Below, piece by piece: positions 24,140 through 31,877 of a stretch of DNA of 64,000 nucleotides; the stretch's first letter is position 1, and every line of letters starts with the position of its first letter. Source of the stretch: JACPYF01 sp964348695 (GTDB taxonomy: Bacteria; Patescibacteriota; Saccharimonadia; Saccharimonadales; Saccharimonadaceae); NCBI GenBank assembly GCA_964348695.1, contig CAYGDI010000002.1, positions 189,745 to 253,744 of the forward strand. The letters are read 5' to 3'. Below the pieces are notes generated by a model that was not told the origin of the DNA, made no database searches, and saw only the letters and a program-made list of their open reading frames with translations. Both the position numbers and the translations under genes were made by a program.

Positions 24140-25234
24140 CTAGATAGATTGACTATACAGCGTAAATGCACCGCCCCCAAGAATTAGACCAAACAAGACA
24201 ATACCAATCGCAACCATGATCCATTGCAATATTCTACCCAATTTTGATTTTGGCTTTTTCGGAGCTCCTACAGGTGCTGTTTTAAAATGCTCGTCATTAA
24301 AAAGAGGGTGCGTATCGTGCAGCTCATGCGATCGATTCTCGCGTTTGTACTGATCTGGTATAGAACCACTAGCTGCTGATGCTAAAAGTTCTGTAACCTT
24401 GTCTTTTGTCTCGTTATTTTTTGTTTTTTCTTCTGGTGCCTTTTGCTCTTTTGTGTCGTCGGGTGATTCGACTGCTTTAACTACTTCGGGAGCTTCACCA
24501 GCTTCGATTGCAACTAGATCTTTGTCAAGCTCTGGAGGAAGCTCTATTGGCTCTTCGGGGATTGCGTCCTTGTCCGTTTCTGTATCTGTAGGTTCTGTAC
24601 TATCTGGGATCACAGTGTCTTCACTAGTAAACCCGCCCAGTGGCCTCTTCTCGACTTTTTCTTTGGCTGTCTTGAGAAATGGTGATTGCGCCTTTTCAGA
24701 TTCGTCTATGTCACGATTTGCTTCGGATGGTGATTCGTCTTCTTCTGGTGTTTGCGATGTGCCTTTTGTATCGTCTTCGTCTAATTGGGTGTTTTTGTCG
24801 TCGCTCTGATTTTTTTCTTTTGCATCAAAGTGCTCGAGAGGGTCTGGCATATCTGTACTGTTCGTGCTGTTGTTTGCATCTGTTGACTCTTTGGTTGTGT
24901 CCGCATCTATCGGATCAGGCCAGTCGCTTTTTGTCTCGGCTGAGTTATTTTTGTCATCTGGTTTCACGTCTGAATGAATAGGAGCGATGTTAGTAGTACT
25001 GTTCGTCATGAGGGTCGATCCATCTTTTTTCATGTCGGATGAAGCGTGTTTCATGTCCATAAAACGACCTTTTCGTCGTGACGGTAGATCTGGCGATGCC
25101 TGATCGGTATTTTTTTCATTCATAGATAGCGAAGAATCATTATTGCCCTTTGCTATATCTGTATTTGGCTGTTTGTCATCACTCACCAGTGAGTTCACGG
25201 CTTTGTCGAGTTCTTCAAAATCTATATCACTCAT
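24140..25234 (-). CDS. Acidic, low-complexity, tail-anchored membrane protein
   Basis: 364-aa protein, about 330 residues of disordered-looking sequence rich in Asp, Glu, Lys, Ser and Thr, then one helix near the C-terminus (about 338-358, IMVAIGIVLFGLILGGGAF) and a six-residue tail. There is no signal peptide, so the long acidic domain probably faces the cytoplasm. No family recognised. Its ATG overlaps the tpiA stop by 4 bp, so it is translated with the glycolytic operon. A scaffold or regulatory role is possible but unproven. Confidence 0.75.
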   Translation of the reverse strand: MSDIDFEELDKAVNSLVSDDKQPNTDIAKGNNDSSLSMNEKNTDQASPDLPSRRKGRFMDMKHASSDMKKDGSTLMTNSTTNIAPIHSDVKPDDKNNSAETKSDWPDPIDADTTKESTDANNSTNSTDMPDPLEHFDAKEKNQSDDKNTQLDEDDTKGTSQTPEEDESPSEANRDIDESEKAQSPFLKTAKEKVEKRPLGGFTSEDTVIPDSTEPTDTETDKDAIPEEPIELPPELDKDLVAIEAGEAPEVVKAVESPDDTKEQKAPEEKTKNNETKDKVTELLASAASGSIPDQYKRENRSHELHDTHPLFNDEHFKTAPVGAPKKPKSKLGRILQWIMVAIGIVLFGLILGGGAFTLYSQSI

Positions 25235-26001
25235 TTATTCTTCCCTTTCAACTGATGAGCTTTTGTTATGATTGATGCAAATTGTTCTGCGTGTAAACTA
25301 GCACCTCCAACCAACAAACCATCCACGCCTTTTAGCGCTAGGTAATCAGCTGCATTATCACTATTAACACTACCACCATATAGTAGTTTTATGCTAGAGG
25401 CAGCTTTGTGACCATATAAAGACTCTATTTGATGGCGAATTGTTTTTTCAGCCTTCTGCAAATCTTCGGGTAGAGCATTCTCACCAGTTCCAATAGCCCA
25501 GACAGGTTCATATGCGATGATGATACTCTCTATTTCGTCACTAGCAACATTTGCTAGACCTCCACTAATTTGATCGTGGAGAACATGTTTTGTTTCGCCA
25601 TTTGCACGTTCATCTGCAGTCTCTCCAACGCACAATATAGGAATGAGCTCGTTGCGCAGTACAGCCTGAACTTTTGCTCGTATCTCTTTATCGGTTTCAC
25701 CAAAAATATGTCTTCTTTCGCTGTGACCTACGATGACATACTTTACTAGCCCTCTGAGTTGTGTTGCGGATATTTCCCCCGTAAATGCACCGACATCTCT
25801 CCAGTAACAATTTTGGGCAGATAGTGTAAAGTGATGTTTTTTAACCTGAAGACTAAGAGTTTGCAGGGCAATAGCCGGAGGCGCTATAACCACCTCTACA
25901 TCCGAATGATGAGGGATTTTTTCGCCAAGTTCGTGGATATACAAACTAGCCTGATGAATATTCAGGTTCATTTTCCAGTTGCCAACGATCAATTTATTCA
26001 T
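25231..26001 (-). CDS. tpiA: Triosephosphate isomerase
   Basis: Interconverts dihydroxyacetone phosphate and glyceraldehyde-3-phosphate. NWKMN at 7-11 (catalytic Lys), VGHSERRHIFGE (catalytic His), AYEPVWAIGTGENA (catalytic Glu, then loop 6) and LLYGGSVNSDN (phosphate grip) are intact. 256 aa, normal. Third in the pyk-pgk-tpiA run. Confidence 0.97.
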   Translation of the reverse strand: MNKLIVGNWKMNLNIHQASLYIHELGEKIPHHSDVEVVIAPPAIALQTLSLQVKKHHFTLSAQNCYWRDVGAFTGEISATQLRGLVKYVIVGHSERRHIFGETDKEIRAKVQAVLRNELIPILCVGETADERANGETKHVLHDQISGGLANVASDEIESIIIAYEPVWAIGTGENALPEDLQKAEKTIRHQIESLYGHKAASSIKLLYGGSVNSDNAADYLALKGVDGLLVGGASLHAEQFASIITKAHQLKGKNK

Positions 26002-26054
26002 CTACTGTACAGGATGCCCGTCTGCTTATGCTTATACTAGGTACTAGTGTACTA

Positions 26055-27281
26055 TTAATTGAGCAGAGCTTCAACGCCTGGAAGCTTTTTTCCACTCATT
26101 AGCTCTAAACTAGCACCACCGCCGGTTGATATATGAGAGAAACTTTTACCTTTTCGCTTGTCCCAACCCAGGACAAAATCGGCTGTATCGCCACCACCAA
26201 CAATCGAGGTTACGTGTGTATGCTTCGCAAGATGCAGTGCCAACCGTGCAGAGCCGTAGGAGAATTGCTGCAACTCAGCATAACCCAGGGTACCGTTCCA
26301 AACGACTGTACCGTGAGCGCCAATATGTTTTGCAATCTCGTGAGCGGTGTGTGAGCCAATATCAAGTATGATGTCTTCATCACCTACTTGATCCGCTTTT
26401 ACTTCACGGCGCTTTGCTTTTTCGTCGACACTCTGAGCAACAGCTACATCTGTAGGCAGCAGTACGAACTGATCTACTTTGTCATGCCCGACTTTGTCCA
26501 CCGCATTTTGATATATACGGTCAAGTATGTCTTTTTGATCTGCTTCGACTTTGCTCTTGCCAATGTTGAGACCTTTGTACTGTAAAAAAGTGTTCGCCAT
26601 AGCCCCGCCTATAACTATTTGGTCAGCAATATCAACAAAAGCATCAATCACCTCTATTTTGTCAGCAATTTTTGCACCACCCAATACGGCTGTTAATGGT
26701 CGGGCTGGGCGCTTCATTGCACCTAATATAGTGTCGTATTCTCGTTCTAGTAATGCCCCACCGACGCTTGGTAAAAATTGCGTAATTGCTGCTGTGCTAG
26801 CGTGAGCCCGATGGACAACACCAAAGCCGTCTTGTACAAAATACTGAGCCAAACTGTCCACTGCTAGGGCTCGAGCAAAATGTTCATCATTGGCCTCCTC
26901 CTGCTCATGAAAGCGCAAATTTTCAAGAAGCACAACATCACCTTGCTTCATGGCTTTGCTAGCAACTTTAACCTTGTCACCAATACTAGCCGGTACAAAT
27001 GTTACAGGCGATCCTAGTAATTCTTGGAGTCGTACTGCAACGGGCTCTAGACTAAACTTGGCATCAACACCTTCTGGTCGCCCAAGATGTGAGATGATAA
27101 CCACACGACATTTTTGCTCTTTGAGATAATTGAGTGTAGATAGTGAAGAGGCAATCCTGTAATCGTCGGCGATCTCGCCTGTTTCTGTCAATGGAACATT
27201 GTAATCTGCACGTAGCAATACAGTAGTCTCACTGAGCGGTACGTCGCGCATTGTTTTTTTGTCAAAATATCTTTCGCTCAT
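26055..27281 (-). CDS. pgk: Phosphoglycerate kinase
   Basis: Makes ATP from 1,3-bisphosphoglycerate. RADYNVPL, ISHLGRPEG, LLENLRFHEQEE, AVLGGAKIADKIEVID, WNGTLGYAEL and IVGGGDTADFV are all in place. 408 aa. Follows pyk by 15 bp and precedes tpiA by 53 bp. Confidence 0.97.
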   Translation of the reverse strand: MSERYFDKKTMRDVPLSETTVLLRADYNVPLTETGEIADDYRIASSLSTLNYLKEQKCRVVIISHLGRPEGVDAKFSLEPVAVRLQELLGSPVTFVPASIGDKVKVASKAMKQGDVVLLENLRFHEQEEANDEHFARALAVDSLAQYFVQDGFGVVHRAHASTAAITQFLPSVGGALLEREYDTILGAMKRPARPLTAVLGGAKIADKIEVIDAFVDIADQIVIGGAMANTFLQYKGLNIGKSKVEADQKDILDRIYQNAVDKVGHDKVDQFVLLPTDVAVAQSVDEKAKRREVKADQVGDEDIILDIGSHTAHEIAKHIGAHGTVVWNGTLGYAELQQFSYGSARLALHLAKHTHVTSIVGGGDTADFVLGWDKRKGKSFSHISTGGGASLELMSGKKLPGVEALLN

Positions 27282-27296
27282 CTACTACCGATTATA

Positions 27297-28706
27297 TCAG
27301 TTTCCACTCAGTGTTCGTATACGGATAGTATCGGTCCCACCTGAAACCCCCGCCTGCTGACCACTAACCAATACAATCTGATGCTCGCCCCTACCAAAAT
27401 AACCTTTGTCACAAAGTTTTTTGGCCAAATGCAAACCCGCTTGCGTATCGTCTTCGACAAGAAAACTCTTGTTTGCATACAAAAGCGAAAGTTGTTGAGC
27501 GACACGAGGAGAATTCGTCACGCTGATAATGGGTAAACTAGGACGATGAGCAGCAATCGATGCAGCCGTCGCACCCGATTTTGTCTGAGCAATGATAGCT
27601 ACAACGTCAAGCTGTTGAGCTAAAGTAACCGCCGCTGCAGATATAGCATCTTGCTTGCCTCGAGCATCATCCCGATAGAATACTGGCGTAACTGGCATTT
27701 GCTCTTGTGTATATTTGATGACTTTTTTCATGGCGGCAACAGCTTCGAGCGGATACTCTCCATTCGCCGTCTCGTCACTCAACATTACTGCATCTGAACC
27801 GAGTATCGTTGCAAGCGCAACATCACTCACTTCGGCACGGGTCGGCTCAGGGCTTTTTACCATGCTTGCCATCATCTGTGTTGCAACGATGGAGACTTTG
27901 CCGTGCGTGCGAGCAAGGCCTATTATTTTGCGCTGCACGATTGGTACTACCTCAGCACCAGCCTCCACCGCCAAATCGCCTCTTGCCGCCATAACTCCAT
28001 CTGCTTCTTTGATAATACTCTCCAAAACTTCATCCCTAATAGCAGATTTTGTCTCAATCTTGGCGATAATTTTTGCGGTCGAACCTTTTGCACTTAAAAT
28101 CTCTCTCAGTCCAACAATATCATCTGGGTGCTGTACAAAACTCAGCGCAACATAATCAATATCTTGGCTAACACCATATTCTATATCATCAAGATCTTTT
28201 TCTGTTAGAATATCACCGCCAAAATCAGTATCCGGAAGATTCAAACCTTTGCGACTCATAAGTGTACCACCAGTCAACACCTGTACTTTGACCGTACTAT
28301 CAAATATCTCCAACACACGTGTTCTGATCTTGCCATCAAAAATGTATATAGACTGGTCTATTTCTACTTTGTCCACTAGATTGTATTGGATCGGTATAGT
28401 ATTGTCGTGATGTTTTGCTTCGTATGTAAGCAGTAGTTCATCACCAGGCGCAACTGTTACATTGTGGAGTAAAGATCCCAGTCGAATTTTTGGACCTTGT
28501 AGATCTTGCAAAATCGCAACCGGCTTGCCTAGTTTTTTTGAAGCCTGGCGGATCCATTCAATTTGAGTATCACGCTCCTCGTGAGAACCATGACTAAAAT
28601 TCAATCTCATGCCATTTGCACCACAGCGAATGAGTGCTTCGATTTGCTCGTAACTATTTGTTGATGGACCTATAGTGACAAGTATTTTTGTTCGTTTAAA
28701 AATCAT
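27297..28706 (-). CDS. pyk: Pyruvate kinase
   Basis: Final ATP-yielding step of glycolysis. 469 aa with TIGPST, MRLNFSHGSHEE, ILQDLQGPKIRLG, the active-site helix IIAKIETKSA, GDLAVE and MSDETANGEYPLEAV-type motif (VMLSDETANGEYP). The C-terminal regulatory domain is present in short form. First gene of the glycolytic operon: TATACT 8 bp before ATG. Confidence 0.97.
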   Translation of the reverse strand: MIFKRTKILVTIGPSTNSYEQIEALIRCGANGMRLNFSHGSHEERDTQIEWIRQASKKLGKPVAILQDLQGPKIRLGSLLHNVTVAPGDELLLTYEAKHHDNTIPIQYNLVDKVEIDQSIYIFDGKIRTRVLEIFDSTVKVQVLTGGTLMSRKGLNLPDTDFGGDILTEKDLDDIEYGVSQDIDYVALSFVQHPDDIVGLREILSAKGSTAKIIAKIETKSAIRDEVLESIIKEADGVMAARGDLAVEAGAEVVPIVQRKIIGLARTHGKVSIVATQMMASMVKSPEPTRAEVSDVALATILGSDAVMLSDETANGEYPLEAVAAMKKVIKYTQEQMPVTPVFYRDDARGKQDAISAAAVTLAQQLDVVAIIAQTKSGATAASIAAHRPSLPIISVTNSPRVAQQLSLLYANKSFLVEDDTQAGLHLAKKLCDKGYFGRGEHQIVLVSGQQAGVSGGTDTIRIRTLSGN

Positions 28707-28714
28707 ATTGCTTT

Positions 28715-28720
28715 AGTATA
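28715..28720 (-). promoter_or_regulatory. -10 box of the pyk-pgk-tpiA operon
   Basis: TATACT on the minus strand, 8 bp before the pyk ATG (28706). A strong terminator lies directly upstream, so the operon depends on this promoter. Confidence 0.5.
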
Positions 28721-28726
28721 AACCAA

Positions 28727-28753
28727 AAACCCCATCTTTAACAGATGGGGTTT
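28727..28753 (-). terminator. Intrinsic terminator after the DUF11-like gene
   Basis: Eleven-base-pair stem AAACCCCATCT/AGATGGGGTTT (28727-28737 with 28743-28753), five-base loop, then T5 on the minus strand. A second hairpin (28761-28767 with 28792-28798) overlaps the upstream gene's stop. Confidence 0.88.
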
Positions 28754-28797
28754 GAGGTAAAAGCCTGTGGCTTTACGCGGATCGGAGCGGTCAGGCT

Positions 28798-29499
28798 TTA
28801 TTTTTTAGCTTGGCGACTAGCAACATAACGTTGCACACCGTAGCCAAGAGCGCTCACACCAGCTAGACCGCTGAAAAGTTCAGCAGGACCTGTTGATGCA
28901 ATAGCACTAGGGGTAACACCTGTTGGAGTCTTCGGAGTTTCTGGTGTACAGTTTTCTGTACAAACAGGTTTCTCGTCACAGTTGATTTTTGCACTAAATT
29001 GTACAAAACGTTTCTCGGCAAGAGAAACACCAACATTACCAACAGTTACACCACTACCAATGATGCCGTCAGGAAGAGTACTAAGTACTTCTGCACTTGG
29101 GCCAAGCAGCTGAGTAGAACCTGCAACGTAGCTAGTTGTGTAGCTACCAGTTAGGTTTACTGTTGCTGTATCAGTAGTAGTTTGTGGAGTTGCATTCACT
29201 GAACTTACTGTAGCAGTAGAGTTCGCGTTGTTTGCTTCGCCTGCAGGTAGAGTAGCTTGGACAGTTACACCGCTCAAAGTTCCTGGACCTGGGTTGTGAA
29301 TACGTACACGATATTGTACTGTTTCACATTTGTCAGCACTGATTGGATCACCAAATCCAGTACCTTTTGTTACGTTTTTAGCGTAGTAGATGTTGCCACC
29401 TTCTATTTGACCTTCGGCAGTAGCTAAAGCTACTGGACCAGTCAATACAACTGCAGCAATTGCAAGAACTGCTGAAGCTTTCTTTAGAAATTTAAGCAT
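28798..29499 (-). CDS. Exported DUF11-like surface protein with possible sorting tail
   Basis: 233 aa. Signal peptide about 1-28 (LKKASAVLAIAAVVLTG...ALA), then a beta-rich domain resembling DUF11/COG1361 surface repeats (YRVRIHNPGPGTLSGVTVQATLP), two cysteines pairs (KCET, CDEKPVCTENC), a proline/threonine linker (ETPKTPTGVTP) and a C-terminus of STGP (202-205), hydrophobic stretch and basic tail RQAKK. That order resembles a relaxed sortase signal, but LPxTG itself is absent. GGAGAT precedes the ATG. Probably a cell-surface structural protein. Confidence 0.8.
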   Translation of the reverse strand: MLKFLKKASAVLAIAAVVLTGPVALATAEGQIEGGNIYYAKNVTKGTGFGDPISADKCETVQYRVRIHNPGPGTLSGVTVQATLPAGEANNANSTATVSSVNATPQTTTDTATVNLTGSYTTSYVAGSTQLLGPSAEVLSTLPDGIIGSGVTVGNVGVSLAEKRFVQFSAKINCDEKPVCTENCTPETPKTPTGVTPSAIASTGPAELFSGLAGVSALGYGVQRYVASRQAKK

Positions 29500-29589
29500 A
29501 ATGAAAATCTCCTTTACGAAATTGTTTACTTATTTGATAGTTATTAATCACAAACTAGGTAGACATAGTGTCTTTAAAAGTTAAAATTT

Positions 29590-29690
29590 GGCTACTTCCC
29601 ATGAAGGGAAGTAGCCGGGTGCCAGTCAATGGTTTCGAACTCTCAGAGTCTCGAATTAACCACGACTGACACCCACTATACCGGCTACTT
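29590..29690 (-). other. Attenuator-like structured RNA between two surface-protein genes
   Basis: Read on the minus strand, AAGTAGCCGG (29681-29690) can pair with CCGGCTACTT (29609-29618), enclosing a 12-bp stem (29663-29674 with 29617-29628, two G-U pairs). The same CTACTT segment instead can pair with a third element in an 11-bp hairpin GGCTACTTCCC/GGGAAGTAGCC (29606-29616 with 29590-29600), followed by AAATTTT. The two pairings exclude each other. The element lies after the G+C-rich gene and before the DUF11-like gene. Confidence 0.55.
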
Positions 29691-29734
29691 ACTCATCCAT
29701 TAAGCCCGATGAGTGAGGGCTTTTGGACATCTCC

Positions 29735-30862
29735 TCAGCACGTTGTAGGGCTGGGATTGTCCAGATCGACCTTCGGGTTAGCGAACTGCATGGAAGCAGC
29801 TACGTTAACCTTTCCGTCAGACACGGTCGCGGTGACCTTGTCTGTACCGTCAGTGATAGGCGCTGTGTAGCGAACTGTCCACTGACCATCGGCGATCTTT
29901 GTTGGCAAGCCAACTGTTCCACGAAGGGCGGTAACCGTCGGCGTACCGAGGTTATCACCATCCGGATCCGAAGCAGTGATAATGAATGTCACTTGCCCAG
30001 GAATCGTCATACCACCGTTGACCAACGTTCCCGAGCAGACGTGCTGCGCAGGATTGTAGATCGACACCATCGGAGGTGTATTCGGCGGAGGTGGACAGGT
30101 GTGCGTTTGTTCGCACGTGGGAGGCGGAGGTGGCGGTGGCGTAACGCATACGTTCTGCTCCGAGTTCCAGGTGTTACCCTGAATCGCGATACAGCTCATA
30201 TATGCTGCGCACACTGTCGGATCTCCGCTGTAATTCCCGTTGGCGGTACAGATTTGCCAGTTCCCACAACCTGCGTTTCCGTTGTTATCGCCATTGACGA
30301 TGACAACGCAGCCCGGGCCCGAAGGCGGGGGCGGCGTCACAACTGGCGGAGGCAGTGAAACCTTGGTCTTCTTGACCCAGATATTCACGATCACCTTTTT
30401 CGAACCAGGGTTCGAACAAGACGCCTGCCCAACGAAATCAGCTCGAACCTGCAGCTTAACGAAGCCGCGCTTTGGCTTGGAGCTGACGTCATCCTTGCTG
30501 TATTTCACAGGGAGTGTGACAAATACTGGAACGCCCTTACGCAGGCGCTTCGATCCAGCACCAAACAGATTGCCGTTGCGACAACCGTTGTTGTTGATTG
30601 TGGCAGCCTTGGCTAGCGAAAGCCTGAAGACATTGTTCGTCATCCAGTTCTTCACCGAACCATCACGAGCCGTGTAGCCCGCTTTACGGAAGACCTTGGC
30701 AGACTCGCTGACAACGCCCTCCTTCTTGAGGTTCTTGTAGAACTGGTTGACCGTCTTGGCCTCACCACCGCACTGACCGTTTGGGCTTGCCGAAGCAACG
30801 CCTGTGTTGAACGCGAGCACGGCCACGAGGGCCATGATTGCGATTGTTACCTTTCTGGCCAT
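29735..30862 (-). CDS. Secreted cysteine-containing protein with Ig-like C-terminal domain, G+C-rich
   Basis: 375 aa. Signal peptide about 1-25 (ending ASA). Residues about 26-165 form a basic globular region without a recognised family (NQFYKNLKKEGVVSES, RKAGYTARDG). Then proline-rich linkers (LPPPVVTPPPP, TPPPPPPPTC), a Cys/Asn/Gly-rich segment (NGDNNGNAGCGNWQIC), and a C-terminal cadherin/Big-like domain (ITASDPDGDNLGTPTV...). AAGGAGAAC is the ribosome site. Base composition and G/C-ending codons differ visibly from all neighbours, suggesting transfer, or strong codon adaptation. Function unknown, extracellular by signal. Confidence 0.8.
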   Translation of the reverse strand: MARKVTIAIMALVAVLAFNTGVASASPNGQCGGEAKTVNQFYKNLKKEGVVSESAKVFRKAGYTARDGSVKNWMTNNVFRLSLAKAATINNNGCRNGNLFGAGSKRLRKGVPVFVTLPVKYSKDDVSSKPKRGFVKLQVRADFVGQASCSNPGSKKVIVNIWVKKTKVSLPPPVVTPPPPSGPGCVVIVNGDNNGNAGCGNWQICTANGNYSGDPTVCAAYMSCIAIQGNTWNSEQNVCVTPPPPPPPTCEQTHTCPPPPNTPPMVSIYNPAQHVCSGTLVNGGMTIPGQVTFIITASDPDGDNLGTPTVTALRGTVGLPTKIADGQWTVRYTAPITDGTDKVTATVSDGKVNVAASMQFANPKVDLDNPSPTTC

Positions 30863-30921
30863 GATGTTCTCCTTAGAGACTCGTGGGGCACTCGCGCACC
30901 CTACTATTGATTAAGAGGGAC

Positions 30922-30985
30922 GCGCAAGGCCTTTGCGCATCCGATCATCAAACATCTAGAACGATATTCAATAATCGGATACGCA
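30922..30985 (-). promoter_or_regulatory. Competing hairpins in the long leader of the G+C-rich gene
   Basis: A 12-bp stem (30974-30985 with 30934-30945, one G-U pair on the minus strand) shares the bases GCGCA with a 6-bp hairpin GCGCAA/TTGCGC (30933-30938 with 30922-30927). Only one can form. They lie in a leader of about 270 nt between the promoter at 31138-31166 and the ATG at 30862. Confidence 0.45.
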
Positions 30986-31001
30986 AAACCAAAATATATA
31001 T

Positions 31002-31039
31002 GTAGTCGGTATAGTCTGGGTTTAAAAACCCATGACTAC
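31002..31039 (+). repeat. Two-part hairpin, inverted partner of 29675-29688
   Basis: GTAGTC (31002-31007) pairs with GACTAC (31034-31039) and TGGGTTT (31017-31023) with AAACCCA (31026-31032), leaving GGTATAGT as a bulge. The 14-mer GTAGTCGGTATAGT (31002-31015) is the reverse complement, with one mismatch, of ACTATACCGGCTAC at 29675-29688, so the G+C-rich gene lies between inverted hairpin elements. Confidence 0.5.
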
Positions 31040-31137
31040 CTAGTTTGCGTTTGTTATTCGCAAAATAAAGCCTGATTGTTAACTTGCTTCGCTCTATTCG
31101 CTCGTTTCCACCTCACGACATCGCGATTTCATATACC

Positions 31138-31166
31138 AATTTATCACATAATCTTGTTTTTGTCAA
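31138..31166 (-). promoter_or_regulatory. Promoter of the G+C-rich secreted protein gene
   Basis: TTGACA (31161-31166), 17-bp spacer, TAAATT (31138-31143) on the minus strand. The transcript would carry a leader of about 270 nt that holds the hairpins described. Confidence 0.55.
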
Positions 31167-31261
31167 TACTTTTTACAATGTTTTGTTCATAAACACAAGC
31201 TTTTTAGTAAGATCGACTACCTGTAGTGAGTTGATATGTTTTTCTATCTTCTACCTATCTC

Positions 31262-31295
31262 CCTCTTTTTTGTCCCGGTCGGGACAAAAAAGAGG
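31262..31295. promoter_or_regulatory. 34-bp palindromic operator upstream of the PaaX/Cas2-like gene
   Basis: Perfect 16-bp arms (31262-31277 and 31280-31295) around a GT centre; core TTGTCCCGGTCGGGACAA. It ends directly at the TATAAT (31296-31301), so it covers the -35 region and spacer and would block RNA polymerase if bound. T-rich left and A-rich right arms are the reverse of an intrinsic terminator, so a protein-binding site is the better reading. Confidence 0.75.
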
Positions 31296-31301
31296 TATAA
31301 T
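31296..31301 (+). promoter_or_regulatory. -10 box of the PaaX/Cas2-like gene
   Basis: TATAAT abutting the palindrome; ATG 31308 is six bases later, where transcription should start, so the mRNA is predicted leaderless. Confidence 0.7.
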
Positions 31302-31307
31302 TTTATC

Positions 31308-31790
31308 ATGAGCACTTTACCCGACTCTGCATTAAAATATATCCTGATGGCGTTGGTCCCATATACAGAGGCGAATATGAAATTGTCGTTTTCGCCAAGC
31401 CGGTTTTTTAACGATCTGGAAAAGATAGATACACGGAAACACTACTCTCGAAAACACTGGCAAAACACCTACTACCTAGCAAAAAGCGCTGATCTTGTAG
31501 TTGTCCAAAAAAATCAAGCACCTCAGCTAACAGGCAGAGGAAAAGCTCTTTTGGACCTATACTTCCCAAAAAAGTTGCCTAGTACGCAACTGATGGTTAT
31601 TTTTGATATTCCAGAAAAAGATGCCTCTAAAAGAAGGTCTCTACGTAGAGTACTGAAAAAACTTCACTTTCGGCAGATACAGCGTAGTGTATGGACAACT
31701 GAATATGATTGTCGTAGTTATCTACAGAGTGAAATTGCCTGGCTGAATTTAGAGAGATATGTACAGATATACGAAGTAAAGAAGATATAA
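31308..31790 (+). CDS. PaaX/Cas2-like winged-helix protein, 160 aa
   Basis: The N-terminal half looks like a winged helix (YYLAKSADLVVVQKNQAPQLTGRGKALLDLY). The C-terminal half is the ferredoxin-like PaaX/Cas2 fold: LMVIFDIPEKDASKRRSLRRVL, KKLHFRQIQRSVWTTEYD. Such proteins in CPR genomes are frequently mislabelled Cas2; no CRISPR array or cas1 is present here. PaaX proteins are transcriptional repressors, and the palindrome over its own promoter points to autoregulation. The frame is open back to 31236 but that part is the palindrome itself, so ATG 31308 is the start. A second palindrome copy follows the stop by 8 bp. A nuclease role for the Cas2-like domain is possible but unproven. Confidence 0.82.
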   Translation: MSTLPDSALKYILMALVPYTEANMKLSFSPSRFFNDLEKIDTRKHYSRKHWQNTYYLAKSADLVVVQKNQAPQLTGRGKALLDLYFPKKLPSTQLMVIFDIPEKDASKRRSLRRVLKKLHFRQIQRSVWTTEYDCRSYLQSEIAWLNLERYVQIYEVKKI

Positions 31791-31798
31791 AGTGCCTG

Positions 31799-31824
31799 TT
31801 TTTTGTCCCGATCGGGACAAAAAA
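31799..31824. promoter_or_regulatory. Second palindrome copy, 26 bp, downstream of the PaaX/Cas2-like gene
   Basis: Perfect 26-bp palindrome with core TTGTCCCGATCGGGACAA, differing from the upstream copy at one central base. It starts 8 bp after the stop codon. As with the upstream copy there is no T-run after the stem in either direction. Confidence 0.75.
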
Positions 31825-31877
31825 GATGGAAGTAGTCAAAAAATGTACTTTGTTAATAAATGGCTTTTAGTGTAAGT

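Noticed and set aside
29723..30358. 211-codon open frame on the plus strand
   Set aside because: Antisense of the G+C-rich secreted gene; long open frames are expected opposite G+C-rich coding sequence. Its arginine-rich translation looks non-biological.
31167..31261. Gene or RNA between the divergent promoters
   Set aside because: Only AT-rich sequence with short imperfect hairpins; nothing supported.
31308..31790. Cas2 of a CRISPR-Cas system
   Set aside because: The fold is Cas2/PaaX-like, but no repeat-spacer array, cas1 or other cas gene occurs in the window, and the N-terminal winged helix indicates PaaX type.
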